A stretch of DNA of 37,593 bases, from positions 80,922 to 118,514 of the forward strand of contig JAGNJW010000017.1 of assembly GCA_018000455.1 (NCBI GenBank). Direction: 5' to 3'. The position numbers and the translations under genes are program-made. The stretch comes from Acidobacteriota bacterium (GTDB lineage: Bacteria > Acidobacteriota > Vicinamibacteria > Vicinamibacterales > UBA2999). Below the pieces are notes generated by a model. The model did no database searches and was not told the origin of the DNA. It saw nothing but the letters and a program-made list of their open reading frames with translations. Shown piece by piece: positions 14,744 through 23,033 of this stretch (positions within the stretch are counted from its first letter, which is position 1; each line of letters opens with the position of its first letter).

Positions 14744-17167
14744 TTACTCGCTTCTGATCGACGACATCGGTTCGGTGCGCGCGGCCTTGCGGGCTGGTCC
14801 CGCCGCGGCACACGTCACGACGACGAGCACCAGGCCCGTGACCCCCGCCAAGACCCGCGGGTCCGCTTCGCCACTGACGCCGATGGCGGAGACCATCACG
14901 CGCCACAGCATCCACGTCAGGGCCGTGCCGACCGAGATACCCGCTGTGGTGAGCCGCAGCGCACGCGTGGTCACCGCGCGGTAGAGCATCGCAGGGGAGG
15001 CGCCGAGACTCAGCCGAACGCCGAACTCACGCAGGCGCCGCGTGACGTCCTGGGCCAGGAGCGCCCACACCCCAATCGCTACCATCGCGATCGCGAGCCC
15101 GCCATACATGACGGCCATACCCGCCAGCAGTCGCTCCCGCGCCAGTGCCCGCGTGATGAGGCCGGGCAGCGTGTCCGCCCGCAGCACGAACTCCCGTCCG
15201 AGCTCGTCGAGCACACGCTGCACAGCCAGTTCGATAAACTCCACACCGGGGCGTGTGCGCACTAGCAGCCCCGGCCAGCGCGCCATGGGCGGCGGCTGCT
15301 GCAGGGCGCTGACATAGACGACCCGAGGGGTCGAATCCTGAACGTTCAGCACACTCGCATCTTCAACGATGCCCACGACTTCGAGGCCGCGGTGGTGTGG
15401 CAGACTCCCCACGTCGACGTGCAGTCCGCCGACGAACCCACCGGGCATGAGTTCGCGTGCGAGCGCCCGCGACACCAATGCCACCCGCGGTGCGGCGCCA
15501 TCGTCCCGCCACGTGAGGTCGCGGCCGGCCAGGAGCGGGAGCGCGAGCACGTCGAGATATCCCGGTGACGCGAACACGACTCCAGCGTCGAGGCTGGCGG
15601 CCGGTCCAGGTGCCGTCACTGGCTGTTGGCTCGGAGGTGCGCTCAGGGCACCAGGCATCGGCGTCGCAAGCGCCACTGCTGACACGCATGGCACGGCCGC
15701 GACGCGATTCAACAGCGTGCGGTAGTACGTCGCATCGTCAAGCCCGGTGTAGCCGCCCGGCCGGTTCATGAGCTGTGCCGCCATGACCCGATCCGCGTCG
15801 AACCCGGGGTCGCGAAGTGCCACACGGAGCAACGCCCCGACGGCCAGAGCCGCGCCAGACAGGAGCACCACGGCAAGCGCAATCTGTCCGGCGACCAGCA
15901 CGGAACCCATCCGCGGCTGGCCGGTGACCACGCGGGACGGTGACCCGAGTGCGCTTGAGCGCCTGGTCGTGAACCACGCTGGGAGGATCCCAGCTCCCAC
16001 CGTCACCAGTGTGGTCACGCAGGCCAGCAACGCCCACGTGGACCAATCGGGCGAGAGGTCGAGTTCGATTCGCACCGAGCTGGTCGACAGCAGGTCCACC
16101 GCCACGCGCGCGCTCCACCCAGCCAGCGGGGCGCCGAGCAGCAGGCCGGCGAGACAGAGCAGCAGCGATTCGAGCAGCGTTGGTGCGATCACGTCCCAGG
16201 CCGTGGCGCCGAGCGCGCGCGACACCGCGATCTCCCATTCGCGACGGCGGATACGCGCGAACTGGAGGCCGGCGAGGTTCACGCACGCGATGACGAGGAG
16301 CCATGCGCTCGCGATCAGTGTGAGCTGGAGGGGACGCTGATACCGAGCACGCCACGACGAAACGCCGGTCGCTCCGGACGAGACGACGAGCCGGCGCTCG
16401 CCGACATCGGCGGACCGCTCTGGCGTCGCGGAGGCGATCTCGGACTGCCAGATTCCGGTCCACTCGGCGCGCACCTGCTCGATGGAGCGGCCGGCGGCCC
16501 GACGTCCGAATACGTATCGCAGCGGTACCGAGTTCGGCGGCAATCCGATGATGCGCTCGACCACGGGAGCCGGCACGAGGATGTCGGTGCGCACACCCAC
16601 CTGGATACCTCGCACCCAGTCCGCGGTGACGCCGACGACGCGGACCGTCGTTTCGCCGAGGATGACGGCCCGGCCCAGCGCCTCTGGCGGCGCACCGAAC
16701 ATTCGGGACGCATACCCCTCACTGATGACCGCCACGGGATCGGCTTCTGACGCAATGGCTCGATAGTCGGCCGAAGTGAGGGGACGACCCTCGATCACGC
16801 GTACGGCAAGCAGTGAGAAGTAGTCCGCCGTGACGCCATCGACCACGGCCTGGTGCACGGCATCGCCAGCCGCTGCGCTCACCACCGATCCACCCAGGAC
16901 GCCCGTCACCTGAACGAGCGAGCGTTGCCGCTGGGACACGGCGTCGAACAACGGACGGGCCATCGCAGAGGGCTCACCACGGGCGTTCCGAACCTCGATG
17001 GCAACCAGTTGGCCAGGATCCTGAACCGGCAACGTCTTCAGGACCAGTGCGTTCAGCATGGTGAAGACGGCGAGCGTCGCGCCGGAGCCGAGGGCGAGCA
17101 CGGCGACCGCGGCCACGGTGAATGTTGGCGTGGCGGCCAGGCGGCGAAGCGCAAGCCGTAGATGCAT
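14744..17167 (-). CDS. Orphan MacB/FtsX-type ABC permease (acidobacterial ADOP family)
   Basis: 807 aa from ATG 17167 (MHLRLALRRLAATPTFTVAA). One N-terminal helix (residues about 18-42) is followed by a MacB-like periplasmic core, a helix bundle (SAWLLVIACVNLAGLQFARI...), a second periplasmic core and three C-terminal helices (ALLAQDVTRRLREFGVRLSL is the FtsX motif). This duplicated layout without a cognate ATPase gene is the hallmark of the acidobacterial duplicated orphan permeases. An upstream extension of the frame to 17257 lacks features. Role unknown; it is probably an inner-membrane mechanotransmission or export component needing an ATPase in trans. It is divergent from the DUF433/DUF5615 pair. 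Confidence 0.85.
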   Translation of the reverse strand: MHLRLALRRLAATPTFTVAAVAVLALGSGATLAVFTMLNALVLKTLPVQDPGQLVAIEVRNARGEPSAMARPLFDAVSQRQRSLVQVTGVLGGSVVSAAAGDAVHQAVVDGVTADYFSLLAVRVIEGRPLTSADYRAIASEADPVAVISEGYASRMFGAPPEALGRAVILGETTVRVVGVTADWVRGIQVGVRTDILVPAPVVERIIGLPPNSVPLRYVFGRRAAGRSIEQVRAEWTGIWQSEIASATPERSADVGERRLVVSSGATGVSSWRARYQRPLQLTLIASAWLLVIACVNLAGLQFARIRRREWEIAVSRALGATAWDVIAPTLLESLLLCLAGLLLGAPLAGWSARVAVDLLSTSSVRIELDLSPDWSTWALLACVTTLVTVGAGILPAWFTTRRSSALGSPSRVVTGQPRMGSVLVAGQIALAVVLLSGAALAVGALLRVALRDPGFDADRVMAAQLMNRPGGYTGLDDATYYRTLLNRVAAVPCVSAVALATPMPGALSAPPSQQPVTAPGPAASLDAGVVFASPGYLDVLALPLLAGRDLTWRDDGAAPRVALVSRALARELMPGGFVGGLHVDVGSLPHHRGLEVVGIVEDASVLNVQDSTPRVVYVSALQQPPPMARWPGLLVRTRPGVEFIELAVQRVLDELGREFVLRADTLPGLITRALARERLLAGMAVMYGGLAIAMVAIGVWALLAQDVTRRLREFGVRLSLGASPAMLYRAVTTRALRLTTAGISVGTALTWMLWRVMVSAIGVSGEADPRVLAGVTGLVLVVVTCAAAGPARKAARTEPMSSIRSE

Positions 17168-17234
17168 CGTCGGCCCGATTCTAGTGCCGTCTGTTTCCCC
17201 GGTGGCCAAGGGCCTCGGCCGGCCCGGGGCCGCG

Positions 17235-17240
17235 TACAAT
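17235..17240 (+). promoter_or_regulatory. Candidate -10 box for the DUF433/DUF5615 pair
   Basis: TACAAT, 16 nt before ATG 17257, in the roughly 90-bp divergent spacer shared with the permease. No clear -35 box. Confidence 0.4.
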
Positions 17241-17256
17241 GGGGCCGAGGCCACCA

Positions 17257-17499
17257 ATGCCCCTGAACTATCAGGAACGGATTCAACGGGATCCTCGGAT
17301 TGCCGGCGGTGACGCCGTGATCAGGGGAACCAGAGTCACGCTTCGAACGATCCTGGCGAGCCTGGCCGAGGGCGCGACCATCGAGCAGATCCTCGGGGAT
17401 TTCCCGACTCTGACCGTCGATGACGTCCGCGCGGCCATTGCGTTCGCGGCGGCCTCGGCACAAGAGGATCTTCCGGTCCCCACGGCTCACCTGCGGTGA
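17257..17499 (+). CDS. DUF433 antitoxin (VapB-like, helix-turn-helix)
   Basis: 80 aa from ATG 17257 (MPLNYQERIQRDPRIAGGDA). The DUF433 core IRGTRVTLRTILASLAEGAT, then IEQILGDFPTLTVDDVRAAIAFAA, is complete. DUF433 proteins are DNA-binding antitoxins paired with PIN-like DUF5615 toxins, as here; the two overlap by 4 nt (GTGA). An earlier in-frame GTG at 17239 is less likely because it would overlap the promoter. Confidence 0.87.
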   Translation: MPLNYQERIQRDPRIAGGDAVIRGTRVTLRTILASLAEGATIEQILGDFPTLTVDDVRAAIAFAAASAQEDLPVPTAHLR

Positions 17500-17855
17500 A
17501 GATCAAGCTCGACGAGAACCTGCCTAGCGCGCTCGTGCGGCTCCTCTCGCAGCTCGGGCACGACGTCGATACGGTTCCGCTTGAACACCTGGCAGGGAAG
17601 GACGACGACCAGGTGTGGACCGCCACGCAGGCAGCGGGGCGCTTCCTAATCACCCAGGACCTCGACTTTTCCGACGAGCGGAAGTACACACCAGGCACCC
17701 ATGCAGGTGTGCTGCTCATTCGCTTGCCGGAGCCCGGACGCTCCGCTCTGGCGGAACGCGTGCAGGCGCTCTTCCAGAGCGAGGACATCGAGTCGTGGTC
17801 CGGCTGCGTCGTCTCGGCGACGCCGACGAAGGTGCGGATTCGGCGTCCGCGCTGA
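17496..17855 (+). CDS. DUF5615 PIN-like toxin
   Basis: 119 aa from GTG 17496. MKIKLDENLPSALVRLLSQL and GHDVDTV at the start, DDQVWTATQAAGRFLITQDL with the following acidic DFSD in the middle, and a C-terminal GVLLIRLPEPGRSAL. The acidic residues at Asp6, Glu7 and in TQDLDF match the PIN-like active site of DUF5615 proteins, predicted RNases. It is partner of the overlapping DUF433 gene and the last gene of array unit 2. Confidence 0.86.
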   Translation: MKIKLDENLPSALVRLLSQLGHDVDTVPLEHLAGKDDDQVWTATQAAGRFLITQDLDFSDERKYTPGTHAGVLLIRLPEPGRSALAERVQALFQSEDIESWSGCVVSATPTKVRIRRPR

Positions 17856-17896
17856 CGTCCGCCAAGAAGCACCTCGCTCCAGCCGCCGCCCGGGTT

Positions 17897-18026
17897 GCCA
17901 TGTACGACACGTATATGGCGCCGCGTGCGCAATACGTGCGTCTACCCAGGCCTTTGAGCGGTTCTAGCGGATCTGGAGGAAGTCGAAATCCCGTAAGTTC
18001 TTTGTTTTCAACAGGTGGACGCAGTC
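17897..18026. repeat. Type-B left end before R3, with an orphan vapBC operator
   Basis: About 130 bp is nearly the same (roughly 90% by eye) as 26478-26609 before R8. The first 30 bases from GTATATGGCGCCGCGTGCGC are identical, and the CTACCCAGG...GCGGAT...GTAAGTTCTTTGTT order is kept. It begins with GCCATGTAC-GACAC-GTATATGGC (17897-17919), a one-mismatch version of the palindrome that controls vapBC at 26478. Yet no vapBC is present here: the DUF5615 gene points into it from the left. The unit end was kept while the cargo was replaced or lost. Confidence 0.75.
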
Positions 18027-18047
18027 CGAATCCCACCCTCTCCGCCA
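18027..18047 (+). repeat. R3: tRNA-Ser 3'-end copy
   Basis: CGAAT followed by CCCACCCTCTCCGCCA, identical to the tRNA. The left flank is type B. The right flank (18048-18235) is a diverged right arm with TTTTCAACAACTTAG and a GGCGGGCAATG motif. Further on, CACGCGGGTTCTC...GGCCGCGTGGGG resembles the region beyond R4. The non-coding interval 17856-18311 holds nothing else recognisable. Confidence 0.84.
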
Positions 18048-18311
18048 AATCTCGATCCTTTCTTTTCAACAACTTAGCCAGGCGTAGCGGGTTCTCGTGG
18101 GCGATGGCGGGCAATGACGCCGAAATCCACGCGATCTCTGTCTCCATAGCGCTCGAAAACAGGCGCATTTCGGCCACGCGGGTTCTCCGAGTGGCCGCGT
18201 GGGGTTCACAGAGAACCCCCGGGGGTACCAGTCAGAACCCAGGTCCGACGACGTCGATAGACGACCCGTCCGATTCAGCTACGCGATTCGTGACCTGCTA
18301 GGATTGTGGAC

Positions 18312-18533
18312 ATGAGCGAGACCATACCCGCCGTCTTCGAGAACGGCGTGTTCCGCCCGCTCCGCCGTCCCCAGGGCCTGGTCGAACATCACCAAGTCAC
18401 GCTGACCGTGGACGTCGAGGTGGAGGCGTCGCCGCTCTCTGAGGTTGCCGGCTCGCTTTCTTCTGAGGACGCTCAGGAGCTCCGGGAGATCATCGATCGT
18501 GAGTTCGAGCGCGTCGACCCCAGGGAGTGGTGA
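18312..18533 (+). CDS. AF2212-like (DUF104) antitoxin
   Basis: 73 aa from ATG 18312. The N-terminal half IPAVFENGVFRPLRRPQGLV with HHQVTLTV is the short beta-hairpin motif of AF2212-like antitoxins (xAVYENGVLRPLxxLxLxEGxxV). The C-terminal half is a charged helix. It directly precedes and overlaps a VapC-type PIN gene, its expected partner, which is frameshifted. A TAGGAT box ending 7 nt before the ATG suggests leaderless expression. Confidence 0.75.
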   Translation: MSETIPAVFENGVFRPLRRPQGLVEHHQVTLTVDVEVEASPLSEVAGSLSSEDAQELREIIDREFERVDPREW

Positions 18534-18941
18534 TCGGGTCGCGCTCGACACGAGTGTCGCGATCGATGTCCTGGCCGCGAAGGCCGATGCCCGGTTGCTT
18601 GCGAGCGTCAACGAGCACCTTCTGCCGGCGCCCGTTGTCGGCGAGCTGCGCTACGGTGCCCTCAATTCGCGGAAGGCGGCCGAGAACCTCGCCAAGGTTG
18701 AACGCTCGTCACTCGCTGCGCCGTCCTGAGCGTCACGATTGCCACCGCCAAGGTCTACGCCGAACTGCGCCTCGCGCTGAGGCAGAAGGGCAAGCCCATT
18801 CCAGAGAACGACCTTTGGATCGCGGCTTTGTGCGTCGAGCATCAGGTGCCGCTTGCGGCCGTCGATGCTCATTTCGATGCCATCGACGACCTGAAGCGTT
18901 GGCGTCTCGAATCGGTCCGCTCCGAAACCGATGCGTCGTAG
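18499..18941 (+). pseudogene. vapC: VapC-type PIN toxin with a frameshift
   Basis: Reading begins (GTG 18499 is the nearest in-frame start) and gives VALDTSVAIDVLAAKADARL...LPAPVVGELRYGALNSRKAA up to about 18708. It then hits a stop at 18729. Shifting to another frame from 18709 continues as VTRCAVLSVTIATAKVYAEL...IPENDLWIAALCVEHQVPLA and AVDAHFDAIDDLKRW, the rest of the PIN domain. A one-base loss near 18707 explains the break. All four acidic PIN positions are still encoded across the two frames. The antitoxin upstream is intact, so this is a disarmed pair. Confidence 0.78.
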
Positions 18942-18944
18942 TCG

Positions 18945-20181
18945 ATGGGTGGTCTCGACCCGGCCGAGTCGTCCGCCCGCGCCACCGACGGCGCGCTGAG
19001 CCAGCATTCGCCCGCAGCGGCAAAGATTGCTCTCTTCCGGTCGCTGTTCCGCGGCCGCGAAGACGTCTACCCGCGGCGATTCGAGAGCCGGAAGACCGGC
19101 AAGTCCGGCTATGCGCCCGCGTGCGCGAACGAGTGGGTGCAGGGCATCTGTGAGAAGCCCAGGATCAAGTGTGCGGTGTGCCCGCATCGCCGCTTCCTCC
19201 CGGTCACCGACGATGTCATCCGATGGCATCTGTCCGGGCGAGACGCGAGCGATCAGCCATTCGTCGCTGGCGTCTACCCGATGCTGCTCGACGAGACCTG
19301 CTACTTCCTGGCCGTCGATTTCGACAAGGCCGGATGGGAAGCTGATGCCGTCGCCTTCGTGTGCGGCTGTCGACGCCTCGGCTTGACCGCCGCCCTTGAG
19401 CGCTCGCGCTCCGGGCGTGGCGGACACGTGTGGCTGTTCTTCGAGAACGCCGTTCCGGCGGCCCTGGCCCGCCGGCTCGGTGCGCACCTCCTCACGGAGG
19501 CGATGGAGCACCGACCGGACATCGGCCTGGACTCCTACGATCGGCTCTTCCCGAACCAGGACACGATGCCTCTACGACTACGCCGACGTCGATGTGCCGA
19601 TGCTCGCTCGGATGTTCGAGCGGCGGTGCCGAGGCTATGAGGCCATCGGCTACACGGTGCTGCTGCCAGCCAGCGCGATTCCTGGTTGGCCCGCAGACGT
19701 GACACTTCCAGCGGATCCGATCTGGAAGCGCGATTACTCGGGGAGCGTCCGCCGATTGATTCGCGATGGCGTCGACAGTCCGCTGGCCACCCTCTTCGTG
19801 CACGCCGTTCGCCCTGTCTCGGCCGACGCGGACGGGCTCGCGAGAGCAAGAAGTGCGACGGAGGCGTTTCTCTTCAGGCGTCTGGAGTCGCTTCCCGAGA
19901 CCCGAGGTCGCTTCGCGCTGAACACGGCGCTGCCGATCGCGTTCGACGGGTCAGGCACGTTGGAAGTCGATCTCCTCTGCGCGGACGCGCGCCTCGCCCT
20001 GGAACTGGATGGTGCGCAGCATCTGGCGGATCCCGTCGCATATCGACGGGACCGTCGAAAGGATCAACTGCTTCAGGAGAACGGCTACTTCGTCCTGCGG
20101 TTCCTGGCCGACGACGTCGGCAGGGATCTGGACGCGGTCCTCGACGCGATCCTGCGGGCGCTGAGCCGGCGGCGCACCTGA
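18945..20181 (+). pseudogene. Collapsed TOTE-type conflict locus: primase domain joined to helicase tail with DUF559 nuclease
   Basis: Part 1 (18945 to about 19570) encodes the archaeo-eukaryotic primase-like domain of TOTE conflict systems: IALFRSLFRGREDVYPRRFE, a CxxC zinc site (CAVCPHRRF), AVDFDKAGW with the metal aspartates, and SRSGRGGHVWLFFE. It runs as far as SYDRLFPNQD. Part 2, in another frame (19573-20181), begins YDYADVDVPMLARMFERR like the end of a helicase. It finishes with a DUF559/Vsr-like nuclease fold (LEVDLLCADARLALELDGAQ...YFVLRFLADDV). A deletion at about 19571 removed everything between and shifted the frame. Part 1 alone can still yield a 231-aa product. Family assignment is from recall of motifs; the deletion and frame change are directly visible. 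Confidence 0.68.
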
Positions 20182-20217
20182 TGAAGTGGACGGCCACCCG
20201 GGTACTTCCGCCGCCCC

Positions 20218-20344
20218 GTCAGCGGGCAATGGCGGGCAATGCCCGACGGCAACGACGGCATTCATGGCATTCCCGGCAACGTAGTTTCTGTAACTTACAG
20301 ATTCTAAAGGCGCTGGAAGAGTTCGAATCCCATCCTCTCCGCCA
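20218..20344 (+). repeat. R4: type-A left end plus tRNA-Ser 3'-end copy
   Basis: The left end has repeated GGCAATG/GGCAACG/GGCATTC motifs (20223-20280), then the palindrome CTGTAA-C-TTACAG (20288-20300), then exactly 20 nt to the core. The core (20321-20344) is GTTCGAAT followed by CCCATCCTCTCCGCCA, one mismatch from the tRNA. It is nearly identical to the block ending at R6 and similar to that ending at R5. On the right, CATCTCCTTTAGAATCAATAG is a diverged arm, and a GGGTG...CACCC hairpin with CACGCGGGTTCC lies at about 20463-20510. The 20182-20651 interval contains no gene. Confidence 0.85.
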
Positions 20345-20614
20345 TACCATCTCCTTTAGAATCAATAGTTTAGCAGCTTGGACTCTCGCTCGGGTGCAAC
20401 GATTCCGATTTTTCGCCACGATTTTCGCCCTGAGGATCATGCGAAAGCTGCCAGTTTTGGGGCACGCGGGTTCCTTGGCTAGCCGCCTGGGTGGATCGAG
20501 CACCCACCATTCGATGCGCTGGGGAGGTGGGCGACGTGCGCCCATAGACGCCTCCACTCGTTACTCGCAGTCGTTCTCGGGCCGTCGGGACCGCCGCAGG
20601 TCAATCACTGCTTC

Positions 20615-20643
20615 TTGACATGGTGTAGCCGCGAGGCTACAGT
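20615..20643 (+). promoter_or_regulatory. Promoter and operator of the RelE/XRE pair
   Basis: TTGACA (20615-20620), 17-bp spacer, TACAGT (20638-20643). The perfect inverted repeat TGTAGCC-GCGA-GGCTACA (20624-20641) sits between and over the boxes. The toxin ATG follows 8 nt after the -10 box, so the message is almost leaderless. Confidence 0.75.
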
Positions 20644-20651
20644 TCAAGGCG

Positions 20652-20945
20652 ATGGAGGTGCGTCGGACCGAGCGCTTCGCGCGATGGCTGGATGCCCTGC
20701 GCGACGTGCGTGGCCGCGCACGAATCCAGGCGCGCGTCGAACGCCTGGTCGCGGGCAATCCAGGCGATGTCGCACCAGTTGGCGAAGGAGTGTCCGAATT
20801 GCGGATCGACGTTGGGCCAGGGTATCGCGTGTATTTCACCCGACGGGGCCGCGCGGTGATCATCCTACTGGCGGGCGGCAGCAAACACACACAGACCGCC
20901 GACATCAGGGCCGCGCTGCGGTTGGCGCGCGGCTTGTCGGAGTAG
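20652..20945 (+). CDS. RelE/HigB-like toxin (phage Gp49-like addiction-module killer)
   Basis: 97 aa from ATG 20652: MEVRRTERFARWLDALRDVR...ARIQARVERLVAGNPGD, ELRIDVGPGYRVYFTRRGRA and ILLAGGSKHTQTADIRAALR. The RxDxGPGYRVYF and GGxKxxQxxDI motifs define the putative addiction-module killer family (DUF891/Gp49-like HigB). It is predicted to be a ribosome-dependent RNase. It is complete, with toxin-first order, and the cognate antitoxin starts 3 nt downstream. Confidence 0.87.
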   Translation: MEVRRTERFARWLDALRDVRGRARIQARVERLVAGNPGDVAPVGEGVSELRIDVGPGYRVYFTRRGRAVIILLAGGSKHTQTADIRAALRLARGLSE

Positions 20946-20948
20946 TCG

Positions 20949-21251
20949 ATGAAGAAGCGAACTGTGACCGTCCGGTACGACGTGGCCGAACATCTCAGAA
21001 CCCCTGAGGAGATGGCGGCCTACCTCGAGGCCTGCTTTGAAGAGGCTGACGGCGACGCGGCCTTCGTCGCAAAGGCCCTTGGCGACATTGCGCGAGCGAA
21101 GGGTATGAGCCAGGTGGCTCGAGATGCCGGGCTCTCGCGCGAAAGCCTGTACAAGGCTCTGTCGGGTGAGCGCAGCCCTGATTTCGACACCGTCCTCAGA
21201 GTGATGGCTGCTCTCGGGTTGCGACTGCACGCCGAGGCGGCCGAAGGCTGA
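20949..21251 (+). CDS. XRE-type addiction-module antitoxin (HigA-like)
   Basis: 100 aa from ATG 20949. RYDVAEHLRTPEEMAAYLEA and AFVAKALGDIARAKGMSQVA RDAGLSRESLYKALSGERSP then DFDTVLRVMAALGLRLHA match the probable addiction-module antidote family that accompanies Gp49-like toxins. The helix-turn-helix spans roughly residues 52-90. It is co-transcribed with the toxin and likely binds the palindrome at 20624-20641. Confidence 0.88.
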   Translation: MKKRTVTVRYDVAEHLRTPEEMAAYLEACFEEADGDAAFVAKALGDIARAKGMSQVARDAGLSRESLYKALSGERSPDFDTVLRVMAALGLRLHAEAAEG

Positions 21252-21319
21252 CATCACCGGGGCGGCGGTGCCTGGCCTTCATGAGTGCCTCGAGCGGCAA
21301 GTGGAGCATGGGGGGCGCC

Positions 21320-22357
21320 ATGATGCACGACGACCAGAACGACGAACGACGCCGGTGCGGCGTGTGCGGAAAGAGCCTGCGGCCCAACGATTCAATCTCG
21401 GTGGCCGACGTGGGTGAGCGTTGCTACCGATGTTTCAACGAGGAGTTGGCTGACCGCCTCGGTATCGCCTTCGACAACACGCCCATCGCGCCCATCGTGG
21501 TCGCCGATGCCGACGGTGTGCGACACCGCTTCGAGATTCGATCGTTGCTGGTTGGCACTGGGCACGCCATGTACGCGCGTGAGGGCAAAAGTCGTGACGC
21601 AGCAGGCGGCTATCGGTTCGAGATCCTCGGCGATCTCGAGGCCAACGCCCAGGACTTGGTCGAGCTCCTGCGCGAGCGGATCCGACAGGGGCTCAGCGCT
21701 CGACACGTCCAGCAGAACGAGCAGGGGTGGCAGCTCACGCCGGCGCATCGGCTCAGCGGCGTCATCGAGTGGGACCCGGACACCGAAGGTGGACTCCCGC
21801 TTCTCATCGTCGATGGCCGAACGTTCACGTGGGATCAGGTCGGCCGCATGCTGATGACGTTTGAGGGCTGCACGCTGAACGCGGTCGTGGAGGACATCAT
21901 CGAGGTCGTCGGCGGCCCGCTGGCCGATGGTCGACTCGGGAGCCAGGCCTCGAGTCAGTTGGCACCCGCCGTGCCAACGTCGGGGATCCGGCCTGGAGCC
22001 TCGAATCGACAGACGGCGGAGCGGGGAAGGCCAACCCGCTCATGGCCTCCGAGTCCGCGTCGGCTCGACGCATTGATCGAGGAGGCCACGTTGGACGCCT
22101 ACGGCGAATCCGAGCAGGCGACCGCTTTCCTGACCATGCTCGAGGAGCATCTGGCGCTGCCATTTGGTGCGACCGTCCTTGGCGAGGCCGTAGTCGTCGT
22201 GAAGATTGATCTCAGCGGCGCGGATGAACTGATCGCCATGTGTCGACTCCGCGGGAAGCGTCAGAAGGTACGCCTGTTGGATCTCGAGCTGCCTGTCCCC
22301 CGACCGAAGGGCGCCGAGTGGATCGCGGCGTACCACCGCTGGGCCCGCCGGCGGTAG
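21320..22357 (+). CDS. Hypothetical protein with N-terminal zinc-ribbon-like cysteines
   Basis: 345 aa if started at ATG 21320 (G-rich stretch upstream); ATG 21281 would add 13 residues. Residues about 10-40 hold CGVCGKSLRPND...GERCYRCFNEE, two CxxC pairs likely binding zinc. The middle (FEIRSLLVGTGHAMYAREGK...FEILGDLEANAQDLVELLRE) and the C-terminal 75 residues (LPFGATVLGEAVVVVKIDLS...VRLLDLELPVPRPKGAEWIA AYHRW) look like separate small domains joined by a low-complexity Ser/Pro/Arg linker (about 225-265). I do not recognise a function. It sits between a TA pair and the helical gene in unit 4 and could belong with them or with a defence locus. Confidence 0.65.
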   Translation: MMHDDQNDERRRCGVCGKSLRPNDSISVADVGERCYRCFNEELADRLGIAFDNTPIAPIVVADADGVRHRFEIRSLLVGTGHAMYAREGKSRDAAGGYRFEILGDLEANAQDLVELLRERIRQGLSARHVQQNEQGWQLTPAHRLSGVIEWDPDTEGGLPLLIVDGRTFTWDQVGRMLMTFEGCTLNAVVEDIIEVVGGPLADGRLGSQASSQLAPAVPTSGIRPGASNRQTAERGRPTRSWPPSPRRLDALIEEATLDAYGESEQATAFLTMLEEHLALPFGATVLGEAVVVVKIDLSGADELIAMCRLRGKRQKVRLLDLELPVPRPKGAEWIAAYHRWARRR

Positions 22358-22389
22358 GCACGTCAGCGACCAAGACGCACCAACCCATC

Positions 22390-22968
22390 ATGACCGAACC
22401 GACTAGGCGCAAGAAGTGGAGCGAGGTGAAGGCACGGCTCGAGGCACTTGACCGCAAGGGCCTCGTGTCGCTGCTTGGGGACCTGTATGAGGCGAACGAG
22501 GCCAATCGCCGCTTCCTTCACTCGCGCCTGACTCCCGGAAGTTGCGCGATCGAGGAATACCGGCGCCTGGTCGCCGACGCGATCTACCCCGACCCGTTCA
22601 GCAAGCGCCGGGTCAGCGTCCGCGACGCAGCCGCGGCCATCCTCGAGTACCGGCGCGCAACGGGGGATGTCTCCGGGACCGTCGACCTCATGCTGACGTT
22701 CGTCGAGGCGGGAACGGAGCAAGCCGTGGATCTGGGCTACGGCGACGAGGCCTACTTTGACGCGCTGCAGATCCGGCTGGACGCCGTGGCGAAGGCGTTC
22801 GACACGTTGCCCGCGGAAAGGCGCGCGCACGTGAGAGCCCGTCTGGGCCGGATCCAGCTGCGCGCGCACGAAGTCGGATGGGGCTTCGGCGATGCTGTTG
22901 ACGAACTGGTTCACGCGCTCGATGCTCGCGCAGCCGGAGTCAGGCCCGGCAAGGCTGGTCGACGGTGA
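22390..22968 (+). CDS. Hypothetical helical protein, DUF6155-like
   Basis: 192 aa from ATG 22390, starting 33 bp after the previous gene and likely co-transcribed. The pattern GLVSLLGDLYEANEANRRFL, ISVRDA-type helix (KRRVSVRDAAAAILEYRRAT), DLMLTFVEAGTEQAVDLGYG DEAYFDAL and VGWGFGDAVDEL resembles the DUF6155 family as I recall it (LMLxYVExGxxxxxxYGD...IGWGxxD). It is mostly alpha-helical, with no signal peptide or membrane segment. Function unknown. Confidence 0.6.
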   Translation: MTEPTRRKKWSEVKARLEALDRKGLVSLLGDLYEANEANRRFLHSRLTPGSCAIEEYRRLVADAIYPDPFSKRRVSVRDAAAAILEYRRATGDVSGTVDLMLTFVEAGTEQAVDLGYGDEAYFDALQIRLDAVAKAFDTLPAERRAHVRARLGRIQLRAHEVGWGFGDAVDELVHALDARAAGVRPGKAGRR

Positions 22969-23033
22969 TCGCTATGGTGGGCGGGCCGGCTCGTCGCTCA
23001 CCAGTCCTGGTGCAACCAGGTGCAAGGCGCCAC

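Noticed and set aside
20288..20344. Possible amber-suppressor tRNA at R4/R5/R6 (TTCTAAA upstream of the T-loop resembles an anticodon loop)
   Set aside because: The bases on either side cannot form an anticodon stem, and there is no acceptor 5' strand or D arm. It is part of the type-A unit end.
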